Shown: in pieces, positions 1-6,670 of the stretch | Layout of the letters: every line of letters begins with the position of its first letter | How positions within the stretch are numbered: position 1 is the first letter of the stretch | NCBI RefSeq assembly: GCF_020923435.1 | Contig: NZ_CP087263.1 | Span: 1,507,970 to 1,571,969 of the forward strand | Direction of reading: 5' to 3' | Length of the DNA stretch: 64,000 bases | Source of the DNA: Brevibacillus humidisoli | GTDB lineage: Bacteria; Bacillota; Bacilli; Brevibacillales; Brevibacillaceae | Position numbers and translations under genes: made by a program | Notes under the pieces: model-generated | What the model was told of the DNA's origin: nothing | Databases searched by the model: none | The model's input: only the letters and a program-made list of their open reading frames with translations

Positions 1-143
1 TTGGGCTGGCCATCGTCAGAGAATTGGTTGAACTGCACGAAGGTACCATCACGGTAGAGAGTGAACCGGAGAAAGGTACTGACTTTACCCTGAGATTGCC
101 CACCGTGGAGCGATACAAACAGCGAGGAAGCAACGGGTCGTAG
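1..143 (+). CDS. Sensor histidine kinase, C-terminal fragment
   Basis: Only the last 46 codons lie in the window; the reading frame begins at base 3. They read GLAIVRELVELHEG and then a segment with ITVES, KGTDFTLRLP and a short basic tail. This is the end of a HATPase_c domain: the G2 box (GLAIV) that closes over ATP, followed by the last beta strands (G-T-x-F-x-x-x-LP). In such kinases the domain binds ATP and phosphorylates a His in the preceding dimerisation domain. The sensor part and the partner response regulator lie outside the window, so the signal cannot be guessed. Confidence 0.85.
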   Translation, partial: GLAIVRELVELHEGTITVESEPEKGTDFTLRLPTVERYKQRGSNGS

Positions 144-320
144 GGTTCCGGGCGGTGACGATGAAAACACCACAGCTTGAGAGGGTCATAGTTTTTTCAT
201 ATTTTTTTCAAGGATTTCTCCCTTTCTCCTCATAGAATGGTTATTTCTGCGGGTTACAGTATAAGTGTGCAGCAAAGACGCTCACAAGCAATGCTGAGAA
301 CGCGGAAAGGAGAGATAACC

Positions 321-707
321 TTGAATAAAAAATGGTTTCTTCTCAGCGCTGTCGCTTTAATGCTGGCAGGCAGTCTGGTTGCCTGCTCCAATAGCGGCGA
401 TACACCGGAACCTGCAACCGAGAGCGGAGGTAACGTAACAGAACCGGCAACGAGCTCGGGTCTGGAAAGCGACTCCGATACGTCCACTGATTCCTCGGTG
501 ACGGATGAAGCAGGCACAGATAGTGAGTCAACTACGGATACATCCGATACCGACAGCTCATCTACGGATGACTCGTCAGATGCGGAAACTGATTCTTCGC
601 TGAGCGGAGAGACGGGTACAGACAGTAGCGACAGTGCTGATGGCAGTACGGATGCAGCAAGTGACAGCAGCAGTGGTACAACAGCTGACGACAGCAGCGA
701 GAAGTAA
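321..707 (+). CDS. Acidic Ser/Asp/Thr-rich lipoprotein
   Basis: A 128-residue protein starting at TTG 321, chosen because AAAGGAGAG precedes it and because it then begins with a clean lipoprotein signal: Lys residues at 3-4, a hydrophobic core and lipobox LVAC with Cys near residue 22. An upstream in-frame start at 237 would put 28 unlikely residues before the signal. After the lipidation site almost every residue is Ser, Asp, Thr, Glu or Gly in loose SD/TD repeats, with no foldable domain. It is probably a membrane-anchored, extended, highly acidic chain on the outer face of the cell. Function is unknown; calcium binding or a spacer role is possible but not shown. Confidence 0.75.
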   Translation: MNKKWFLLSAVALMLAGSLVACSNSGDTPEPATESGGNVTEPATSSGLESDSDTSTDSSVTDEAGTDSESTTDTSDTDSSSTDDSSDAETDSSLSGETGTDSSDSADGSTDAASDSSSGTTADDSSEK

Positions 708-770
708 TCTCTTCGCAGCTGGCTTGTAAAAGTCCCTGAACAGTATGATACTTCCCCTCTGGTAATCACA

Positions 771-801
771 AGGGCGCGCAGCAGCGCCCTTTTTTCTTTT
801 T
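771..801 (+). terminator. Rho-independent terminator after the lipoprotein gene
   Basis: Arms AGGGCGC (771-777) and GCGCCCT (784-790) enclose a short loop and run into a T-rich tract to about 800. It ends transcription of the lipoprotein gene. Confidence 0.8.
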
Positions 802-933
802 GGAGCAAATGTCTTCTGTGGGGAGACACGGATTATCAAAAAAGTTGGTATAGTGCTGAAAAGCGTTGCATCGGCCTCGCGTTAAACAGTTGAATGATAA
901 ACATTTTTTGCACTTTTCACCATTCAATTGTGG

Positions 934-959
934 TAAAATGACAGCAGAAAGCGCTTGCA
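934..959 (+). promoter_or_regulatory. phhA promoter with overlapping cre-like site
   Basis: TGG followed by TAAAAT (934-939) forms an extended -10 element; the -35 is poor. AGAAAGCGCTTGCA at 946-959 matches 13 of 14 positions of the Bacillus catabolite responsive element TGWAARCGYTWNCW and would cover the transcription start. If CcpA with HPr-Ser-P binds here, phenylalanine hydroxylase would be repressed on good carbon sources. The site is seen; CcpA control is inferred. Confidence 0.55.
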
Positions 960-993
960 TTAGGGATCAAACCAAACAAGGAGGCTGGGAAGG

Positions 994-2760
994 ATGAAAC
1001 ACGCTGAACCTGAGCGTACGCTCGTTCGCGTACCTGTCCATTTAAAGCAGTTCGTTGTGGAGCAGAACTATGACCGTTATACGCCGATTGATCATGCGGT
1101 CTGGCGCTACGTGATGCGGCAGAATCGCAACTATCTCGGCCAACGGGCTCACAGCGCCTACCTGGAAGGCTTGCGCACATCCGGTATTGGCATTGAGCGC
1201 ATTCCTAACATTGCAGAGATGAACGAGTCATTGGCGCAGATTGGTTGGGGAGCGGTCACCATTAACGGATTTATTCCGGCTGTCGCTTTTTTTGATTTCC
1301 AGGCACACGGCATCCTGCCGATCGCTTGTGATATCCGAACGTACGACCATATTGCCTATACACCGGCTCCAGACATCATTCACGAAGCGGCGGGTCATGC
1401 ACCCATTATCAAAGACGAAAAATATCGAACATTCCTGAAAATTTTTGGCGAGATCGGCTCCAAAGCGTTGTCCTCACGGGAGGATTATGAGGTATATGAG
1501 GCAATCCGACGCTTATCAGTGGTCAAAGAAGATCCCAGCGCTACGCCGGAGGAAGTGGCCCAAGCAGAAGCGGATCTGGAACAGAAGGTGGCTGCGGTGA
1601 CAGGCGTCTCGGAAGCGGCACAGGTTTCTCGCCTTTACTGGTGGACGGTGGAGTACGGCCTGATCGGCGATCTGGATCACCCTCAGATCTATGGAGCTGG
1701 ACTGCTTTCCTCTGTAGGGGAGAGTATCAGCTGCATGAAGGACGACGTCAAGAAACTGCCGTTTTCTCTCAAAGCTTGCATTGAGACAGACTTTGACATT
1801 ACCAAGCCGCAGCCGCAGTTGTTTGTCTGTAAAGATTTTGACGAGTTGATCGAAGCGATCCGGGAATTCTCCAAGACGATGGCCGTCTCTGTAGGAGGTA
1901 CGGAAAGCTTGATCAAGGCACAGCAGATGGGACAGACTTCTACGAGCGTGTACAGTTCAGGCCTGCAGGTAAGCGGTGTGCTGAGCGAATTGGAGTTCGA
2001 TATGCAGGGTGAGGCGGTTTATCTGAAGATGTCGGGTCCTACGGCGCTTGCAGTAGAGGGCAAACAACTTCCCGGCCACGGAAAAGAGTATCATCAGGAA
2101 GGGTTCGGATCACCGATTGGCCGCTTGGCTAACGAAGCAACTCCGTTGGAACTGTTTAGTGATGAACAATTGGCGGAAAAGGGAATCATCCTCGACCATA
2201 CGGTGACACTTCCGTTTGCTTCTGGGGTTGAGGTTCGTGGAAAGGTGAGCTACATTCAACGGGAACAGGGGAAAATCGTGCTGATCGGCTTTGACGAATG
2301 TACCGTTCGTTATGGCGAGAAGACGCTGTTTCAGGCGGAGTGGGGCACTTTTGACATGGCTGTTGGGGAAAAAATTATCTCCGTCTTTGCCGGCGCTGCC
2401 GATCGGGAAGCGTTTGAGACGGGTACGCATCAGCCATCTGCAGTTCAGATCAAGCCGCCCGTCTATACAGAAGAACAGAAGCGGCAGCATCAGCTCTATC
2501 AGACGGTACGCGATATCCGGGAAGCCCCGTTTGAAGAGCAAAAAAGCGTGGAAGGCCTGCTGCAGGTGCTTTCGGTTCTGGAACAGGACTACCCATCCGA
2601 CTGGCTGCTGCGGCTGGAGATCCTGGAGATCCTGACGGAACACCGATTGCTGTCAGCTGTTCAAGCCAAGATCCGTCATCAGCTTCAGCAAATCGCGGAG
2701 GGAGACGAGGAAGCCAAGCCGTTGATCGATAACGGGCTCGCCCTGCTTGTGGTATCATAA
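994..2760 (+). CDS. phhA: Phenylalanine 4-monooxygenase, long Bacillus-type
   Basis: This enzyme hydroxylates phenylalanine to tyrosine with O2 and a tetrahydropterin, the entry step to tyrosine catabolism. In the 588-residue product the iron ligands are visible: His130 and His135 in IIHEAAGHAP, and Glu220 in YWWTVEYGL, the pattern of biopterin-dependent aromatic amino-acid hydroxylases. The catalytic domain takes up about residues 20-300; roughly 290 further residues form an extension absent from the short Pseudomonas enzyme but known in Bacillus-type homologues. ATG 994 follows AAGGAGG. It is a single gene with its own promoter and cre-like site, and a hairpin at 2782 ends it. No pterin dehydratase or homogentisate gene is nearby, so the extension might regulate activity (inference). 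Confidence 0.9.
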   Translation: MKHAEPERTLVRVPVHLKQFVVEQNYDRYTPIDHAVWRYVMRQNRNYLGQRAHSAYLEGLRTSGIGIERIPNIAEMNESLAQIGWGAVTINGFIPAVAFFDFQAHGILPIACDIRTYDHIAYTPAPDIIHEAAGHAPIIKDEKYRTFLKIFGEIGSKALSSREDYEVYEAIRRLSVVKEDPSATPEEVAQAEADLEQKVAAVTGVSEAAQVSRLYWWTVEYGLIGDLDHPQIYGAGLLSSVGESISCMKDDVKKLPFSLKACIETDFDITKPQPQLFVCKDFDELIEAIREFSKTMAVSVGGTESLIKAQQMGQTSTSVYSSGLQVSGVLSELEFDMQGEAVYLKMSGPTALAVEGKQLPGHGKEYHQEGFGSPIGRLANEATPLELFSDEQLAEKGIILDHTVTLPFASGVEVRGKVSYIQREQGKIVLIGFDECTVRYGEKTLFQAEWGTFDMAVGEKIISVFAGAADREAFETGTHQPSAVQIKPPVYTEEQKRQHQLYQTVRDIREAPFEEQKSVEGLLQVLSVLEQDYPSDWLLRLEILEILTEHRLLSAVQAKIRHQLQQIAEGDEEAKPLIDNGLALLVVS

Positions 2761-2781
2761 CAGCAGATAGACGGAATGAAG

Positions 2782-2808
2782 AGGACTCCCGCCCAGAGGA
2801 GTCCTTTT
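2782..2808 (+). terminator. Terminator hairpin whose 3' arm carries the next gene's SD
   Basis: AGGACTCC (2782-2789) and GGAGTCCT (2798-2805) form an 8-bp stem followed by TTTT only. The AGAGGAG at 2795-2801 inside the 3' arm lies 10-13 nt before the likely GTG 2812/ATG 2815 start of the downstream transporter, so terminator stem and ribosome site overlap. Confidence 0.6.
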
Positions 2809-2814
2809 GAAGTG

Positions 2815-4050
2815 ATGGAGGTGCCGGAGATAGACGGAGTCGATCTGCTCAAAAGGAACAGGAATTATCGAAACCTGTGGTATGCAAAAGTGGGCAGTCA
2901 GTTTGGTGACTGGTTTAACCAAGTAGCCTTGGCTCAGATTACTCTCCTGCTGACTGACTCCGCTGTGGCTATGGGCCTTGTCTTGCTATGTGGTTCGTTG
3001 CCAGGAGTGGTGTTGGGGCCACTGCTTGGGCCCTATGTGGACCGATTCTCCAAAAAACCACTGCTGTTTTATTCTGATTTGCTGCGTGCAGTATTTTCGC
3101 TCGGTTATTCAGGTGCGATCATCTTTGAGGCTCACTGGATATTATACGTCTGTTCCTTGTTTCTGGGCATAGCAGGCGTCCTGTTTGCACCAGCCCGCAG
3201 CGCCGTAATACCGCTTGTGGTGGATCGGAACGACCTGACCAAAGCCAATGCCCTGGAATCTGGCATGGGCGGTATGTTGCAAATCATCGGTGCGGGGTGT
3301 GGGGGATTTGTCGCTCTGATTGTCAGTCCAATTACCTGCTTTGTGATCAATGCATTCTCTTATTTATGGTCGGCAGTATGCATTCAACGCTGCCATTGGC
3401 TGGAGGTGCCTAAGAAGAATTCGCAACCAATCTCGTACATCCGTTCGTTGAAAGCAGGGTTTCAGGAAGCGTTTCACAATCAGGTTGCCCGTGCGATCAT
3501 GCTGATCGGGATCAGTTGGGGATTGGCAGGTGGAGGATATTACATCTTGCTTCCCATCCTCGGGCAGGATATATATGCGATGGGAGCACTGGGCATCGGG
3601 CTGCTGTACGCGGTTGACGGGCTGGGGGTCTTGATCGGTTCTGTTCTGGTTCACCGACTAGTGGGAAGCGACCACCGCCGGGCGATGATCTGGTACGGTG
3701 GAGCCTATGTGACACAGGCCCTTTTCTTTGGCTTGCTGACTCAGTCTGCGGTGTTTTTCTTCGGCATGTTCATGCTCTTGTTGATGCGAATCAGCTCTGG
3801 AGTGATCATACCGCTTGACAGCTATCTGCTGCAGGTGGCTGTCGATCCAGAGAAACGCGGGAGAATCTTTTCGCTGCACGGAGCAACCTATGGCGGTTTT
3901 ATGCAGCTCTCTTTTATTTTGACCGGTACAGCATTTGAGCACATCGGCATCGCCTATACGGGTCTGTTGATAGGAGGCGTCTCTCTGCTCTGCGGTCTCT
4001 TCTGGTTATCAAGAGTTGCAAGAAAACCAAGTTCTGACATGTCGGTTTGA
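2815..4050 (+). CDS. MFS transporter
   Basis: A hydrophobic protein of about 411 residues with around twelve predicted membrane segments and the MFS loop 2-3 signature in modified form (PYVDRFSKKPLL). The N-terminal WYAKVGSQFGDWFNQVAL resembles DHA3-type drug efflux carriers of Bacillota. A longer reading from 2776 is rejected because it would translate through the upstream terminator stem; AGAGGAG supports GTG 2812 or ATG 2815. Substrate unknown. The gene follows phhA closely and may be reached by read-through, but no functional link to phenylalanine is evident. Confidence 0.75.
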   Translation: MEVPEIDGVDLLKRNRNYRNLWYAKVGSQFGDWFNQVALAQITLLLTDSAVAMGLVLLCGSLPGVVLGPLLGPYVDRFSKKPLLFYSDLLRAVFSLGYSGAIIFEAHWILYVCSLFLGIAGVLFAPARSAVIPLVVDRNDLTKANALESGMGGMLQIIGAGCGGFVALIVSPITCFVINAFSYLWSAVCIQRCHWLEVPKKNSQPISYIRSLKAGFQEAFHNQVARAIMLIGISWGLAGGGYYILLPILGQDIYAMGALGIGLLYAVDGLGVLIGSVLVHRLVGSDHRRAMIWYGGAYVTQALFFGLLTQSAVFFFGMFMLLLMRISSGVIIPLDSYLLQVAVDPEKRGRIFSLHGATYGGFMQLSFILTGTAFEHIGIAYTGLLIGGVSLLCGLFWLSRVARKPSSDMSV

Positions 4051-4133
4051 CGAAGCATACGTCCCTCCATACATCCCACTATCGTTAAGCCTTGTCAGAC
4101 AGGACAAGCGGGACATATGAGGGAGCATATCCC

Positions 4134-4415
4134 CTACCAACACCAGCTCCTTTTGATGTAGGAGTACATCATGGCCGCTTTTCTTCCTTTTTTGATCCAC
4201 ATGTCTCGTTTGCGCCGGAGGCATTTCAGAAACTGTTTGTTGCATCTGCAAGAGAAGTACCCATGGCGTCTGTAGCACAGATCATGTGCCCGGCAGCAGG
4301 CATCCACGTCGTCAATCGGCGCCTCCGGACCACTGCAGCCAGGACCACACCAATTGCCGTGGAAGCAAAAAGAGAACTTCATCCTACCTGCTTTTGTCAG
4401 TTTTCGCTTGCTCAT
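4134..4415 (-). CDS. Small phospholipase A2-like protein
   Basis: A Cys-rich, strongly basic protein of 93 residues from the ATG at 4415. It carries a calcium-loop-like segment NWCGPGCSGP (residues 21-30) followed by ACCRAHDLCYRR with His44 and Asp45, the CCxxHDxCY catalytic motif of secreted and parvovirus-type phospholipase A2, which hydrolyses the sn-2 ester of phospholipids with calcium. No signal peptide is visible. An in-frame TTG at 4499 would add 28 residues but has no usable ribosome site. It stands alone between an MFS gene and ccdA on the opposite strand. Similar small genes occur in other Bacillales; whether this one is an active lipase, toxin or spore protein is open. Confidence 0.75.
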   Translation of the reverse strand: MSKRKLTKAGRMKFSFCFHGNWCGPGCSGPEAPIDDVDACCRAHDLCYRRHGYFSCRCNKQFLKCLRRKRDMWIKKGRKAAMMYSYIKRSWCW

Positions 4416-4509
4416 CGTCTCACCATCACATCCCTTTCTCCATATGGATGCAAGATCGGTTTCAAAGCATGTATATGTAACTTGACACCAGTTCGACAAT
4501 TCCCGCCGT

Positions 4510-4537
4510 TTGCTCTCCGCTCTTCTCGTTGTATAAT
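4510..4537 (+). promoter_or_regulatory. Candidate sigma-A promoter for ccdA
   Basis: TTGCTC (4510-4515), 16-bp spacer and a perfect TATAAT (4532-4537) lie about 55 bp before the ccdA start. The -35 matches at three positions only. Confidence 0.5.
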
Positions 4538-4593
4538 CAAGACGAGACTGAGCTCGGACCTTTACCGTGTGTCGATGAGAGGGGGGAGAGACT

Positions 4594-5304
4594 TTGGAAC
4601 CGAATGTGACCCTATTGCTCGCCTTCGGGGCCGGTTTTTTGTCGTTTATCTCGCCGTGTTGCCTGCCTCTGTATCCATCGTTCTTATCCTATATAACGGG
4701 AGTCACTGTCGATGAGGTAAAAAAGGGGAAGACCGTTTTTCGACGCCAGGCATTTCTGCATACCTTGTTTTTTATCATCGGTTTTTCTATCGTTTTTCTC
4801 GCACTGGGGCTGTCCACGTCCTGGCTGGGACACTTCTTTGCTTCGCAAAAAGATCTGATACGTCAATTGGGCGGCATCTTGTTGGTTGTGATCGGACTGG
4901 TGATGATCGGCCTGCTGCGTATGGAATGGATGATGAAGAGCTGGAAGGTTGATTTAAAAAGCCGTCCGATTGGGTATACTGGTTCCATACTGGTCGGTGT
5001 CACGTACGCCGCCGGTTGGACTCCGTGCGTCGGTCCCATCCTATCCGGTATCGTCATCATGGGAGTGACGGACCCGTCGCGTGCCCTGTCCTATACACTG
5101 GCCTATACGCTCGGGTTTGCGATTCCATTCTTTGTGATGACCTTCTTTATCAGCAAGGTAAGCTGGTTAATGAGGTATTCGGAGAAGCTGATGAAGGTGG
5201 GAGGATCGCTCATGATCTTGTTCGGTATTTTGCTCTACACCGACAAAATGACTGACATCACCACCTACCTGATTGAGCTGTACGGAGGGTTTACCGGTTT
5301 TTGA
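4594..5304 (+). CDS. ccdA: Cytochrome c biogenesis protein CcdA
   Basis: A polytopic membrane protein of 236 residues that passes reducing equivalents from cytoplasmic thioredoxin to extracytoplasmic thiol proteins for cytochrome c maturation and, in Bacillus, spore cortex thiols. About six membrane helices are visible. The two redox-active cysteine regions are present: SPCCLPLYPS in the first helix and GWTPCVGPILS in the fourth. The TTG start at 4594 is preceded by GAGGGGGGAG. It is followed after 21 bp by a membrane-anchored thioredoxin-like protein that is its natural electron acceptor, and the cytochrome c-containing caa3 oxidase lies 4 kb downstream, which fits its role. Confidence 0.93.
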   Translation: MEPNVTLLLAFGAGFLSFISPCCLPLYPSFLSYITGVTVDEVKKGKTVFRRQAFLHTLFFIIGFSIVFLALGLSTSWLGHFFASQKDLIRQLGGILLVVIGLVMIGLLRMEWMMKSWKVDLKSRPIGYTGSILVGVTYAAGWTPCVGPILSGIVIMGVTDPSRALSYTLAYTLGFAIPFFVMTFFISKVSWLMRYSEKLMKVGGSLMILFGILLYTDKMTDITTYLIELYGGFTGF

Positions 5305-5325
5305 GGAGGTGGCAAGAGGGAAGAT

Positions 5326-5898
5326 ATGAAACGATTCTCTTTGATCGCATTTGTGATTGGTTTGGTTTCCCTCGCGATCTTTAGCAACATCCAGGAGACA
5401 AATACGGCCCAAACGAACGGAAAAACGGATGCAACCACTGATTCCAGTCAAATCGAACAGAGGGAGCGGAGACCGGCCATCGGGTATCTAGCCCCTGCTT
5501 TTTCACTCTCAGCTCTGGACGGAAAAACCTACAAGCTGGGCGCTCCTCGGAACAAGCCGCTGCTCCTCAACTTTTGGGCTTCCTGGTGCGGTCCTTGCCA
5601 GGAGGAGGCCCCCGTGCTGAAGCGGATTTATGAAAAGTACCAGGACAAACTGGATCTGTACGCCATCAATCTGACAACGGATGACAAGTTGGAAAATGCG
5701 AAGGCTTTTGTGGAAGGGTTCAAGCTGCCTTTCCCGATCCTTCTGGACACCAAGGGGGCAGCAGGCAAAGACTACCTGATTCAGGGGATCCCCACTACGT
5801 TTTTCATAGACGAATCAGGCATGATTCGCAATGTGATGATGGGCATGCCGGGGGAGGAGCATTTTGAGCGAGAAGTGCAGGCGCTGATCAGCAGATAG
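5326..5898 (+). CDS. Membrane-anchored thiol-disulfide oxidoreductase, ResA/TlpA type
   Basis: A 190-residue protein with one N-terminal membrane anchor (about residues 4-21), a polar linker and a thioredoxin fold of the TlpA/ResA class. The active site is WASWCGPCQEEAP (Cys-Gly-Pro-Cys) and the cis-Pro loop is IQGIPTTFFID. ResA-type proteins reduce the haem-binding cysteines of apocytochrome c on the outer face and are recharged by CcdA, whose gene ends 21 bp upstream. B. subtilis ResA has CEPC, so CGPC here leaves StoA- or general TlpA-like roles possible. ATG 5326 follows GAGGAGG. Confidence 0.85.
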   Translation: MKRFSLIAFVIGLVSLAIFSNIQETNTAQTNGKTDATTDSSQIEQRERRPAIGYLAPAFSLSALDGKTYKLGAPRNKPLLLNFWASWCGPCQEEAPVLKRIYEKYQDKLDLYAINLTTDDKLENAKAFVEGFKLPFPILLDTKGAAGKDYLIQGIPTTFFIDESGMIRNVMMGMPGEEHFEREVQALISR

Positions 5899-5916
5899 TT
5901 GATGAATTGATCACGG

Positions 5917-5944
5917 TTGCTTCTTCACGAAGATGTGATACAAT
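5917..5944 (+). promoter_or_regulatory. Promoter of the antitoxin RNA
   Basis: TTGCTT (5917-5922), 16-bp spacer and TACAAT (5939-5944) with an upstream TGA that makes an extended -10. Expected start is near 5951. No ORF follows on this strand, but a terminator does at 6045-6092, which marks a small RNA unit. Confidence 0.65.
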
Positions 5945-5968
5945 AGACTCGTAGCAAAAACACGGCAT

Positions 5969-6001
5969 AAAAAAAGCCGCTGGTGTTGCAGCACCGGCGG
6001 C
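5969..6001 (-). terminator. Terminator of the toxin mRNA
   Basis: On the minus strand a 10-bp stem (arms 5992-6001 and 5976-5985, one G-U pair) is followed by seven T (5975-5969). It ends the transcript that begins near 6230. Confidence 0.75.
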
Positions 6002-6044
6002 AGGTACAATAGCTCGTTCCCCAAGGGGATCGGCTCAACGGATG

Positions 6045-6092
6045 GAAGTAGATCACTGGGTTGTCAGACTCAAGGGTGATCTACTTCTTTTT
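6045..6092 (+). terminator. Terminator of the antitoxin RNA
   Basis: Perfect 12-bp arms GAAGTAGATCAC (6045-6056) and GTGATCTACTTC (6076-6087) with TTTTT at 6088-6092. Its 3' arm runs into the last codons of the toxin gene, so the two transcripts converge and overlap. Confidence 0.8.
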
Positions 6093-6164
6093 ATGGAAGG
6101 ACAGCAACGCAATCACCAGTAACCCAAACGTTAGCATCAGGGAGATGGCTTCGTATACTGTCAT
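6081..6164 (-). CDS. Putative holin-like toxin, type I toxin-antitoxin system
   Basis: A 27-residue hydrophobic peptide that begins MTVYEAISLML and ends LLSFHKKK: one membrane helix with a basic C-terminus. Sequence and length fit the putative holin-like toxin family (Hol_Tox, Bacillales relatives of TxpA and BsrG). Such peptides insert in the membrane and stop growth when made in excess. The start codon is preceded by AAAGGGG (6175-6181) locked in a small hairpin (CCCCTT/AAGGGG, 6175-6190), a common way to slow toxin translation. An extended -10 promoter lies at 6237-6245 and the terminator at 5969-6001. The convergent antisense RNA is the likely antitoxin. Toxicity is inferred from the family. 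Confidence 0.8.
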   Translation of the reverse strand: MTVYEAISLMLTFGLLVIALLSFHKKK

Positions 6165-6236
6165 CAAGCATCAGCCCCTTTCTGAAGGGGATGAGCTGAT
6201 CACCCTTGAGGAGCCGCATACTATTGTACGTACCAT

Positions 6237-6245
6237 ATTATACCA
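6237..6245 (-). promoter_or_regulatory. Extended -10 promoter of the toxin gene
   Basis: On the minus strand TGG-TATAAT (6245-6237) forms a perfect extended -10. The start would fall near 6230, giving a leader of about 65 nt that contains the SD-sequestering hairpin. Confidence 0.6.
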
Positions 6246-6280
6246 TAAAGAACGTACGCTCGCCTAGGGACATTGTGCAT

Positions 6281-6317
6281 GGTAAGCGTTTCCTTCTTGC
6301 TGACGAGATCGTATAAT
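6281..6317 (+). promoter_or_regulatory. cre-like site and -10 before the Mpo1-like gene
   Basis: GGTAAGCGTTTCCT (6281-6294) matches the cre consensus at 13 of 14 positions and overlaps the -35 region of a promoter with a perfect TATAAT at 6312-6317. This suggests glucose repression of the downstream gene; binding is not shown. Confidence 0.45.
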
Positions 6318-6345
6318 AAGGGAAACGGAGAAGGAGGTTGCGGGT

Positions 6346-6639
6346 ATGGAGGATAATCTGTCCTTTATGGAACGGTACAAACAAGATCACCAACATCCTG
6401 TCAACAAGCTGACCCATGCGATCGGCATTCCGCTCATTGTGATCTCATTGCCGCTGGTGTTTTGGGATTGGCGGTGGGCCATAACCTTGTTTGTCGTCGG
6501 CTGGATTTTTCAGTTCGTCGGTCACTTTGTGGAAGGCAATCCGCCATCTTTTTTAAAGAACCCGATCTTCTTGTTGATTGGTCCGTGGTGGATTGTGAAG
6601 CGATTTTGGGCGTTTCTGACGGGAAAACGGTTTTCTTGA
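6346..6639 (+). CDS. Mpo1/DUF962-family membrane protein
   Basis: A 97-residue membrane protein. The family motifs are present: HQHPVNKLTHAIGIPL (residues 16-31) and WIFQFVGHFVEGNPPSF, whose His residues form the iron site in yeast Mpo1, a dioxygenase that shortens 2-hydroxy fatty acids by one carbon. The bacterial versions are small and mostly uncharacterised, so fatty-acid alpha-oxidation is an inference from the family. ATG 6346 follows AAGGAGG. A cre-like site precedes it, compatible with fatty-acid metabolism under carbon control. Confidence 0.8.
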   Translation: MEDNLSFMERYKQDHQHPVNKLTHAIGIPLIVISLPLVFWDWRWAITLFVVGWIFQFVGHFVEGNPPSFLKNPIFLLIGPWWIVKRFWAFLTGKRFS

Positions 6640-6670
6640 GTCTGTTCTTTGTGAGCATACATGCTGTCGC

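Larger units (their letters stand above)
5951..6092 (+). ncRNA. Candidate type I antitoxin antisense RNA
   Basis: A predicted RNA of about 140 nt bounded by the extended -10 promoter at 5917-5944 and the terminator at 6045-6092. It runs opposite to the small toxin gene at 6081-6164 and overlaps the 3' part of the toxin mRNA for about 120 nt. The layout is that of TxpA/RatA in B. subtilis, where the antisense RNA pairs with the toxin mRNA tail and triggers its decay. The RNA ends are inferred from sequence signals only. Confidence 0.6.
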
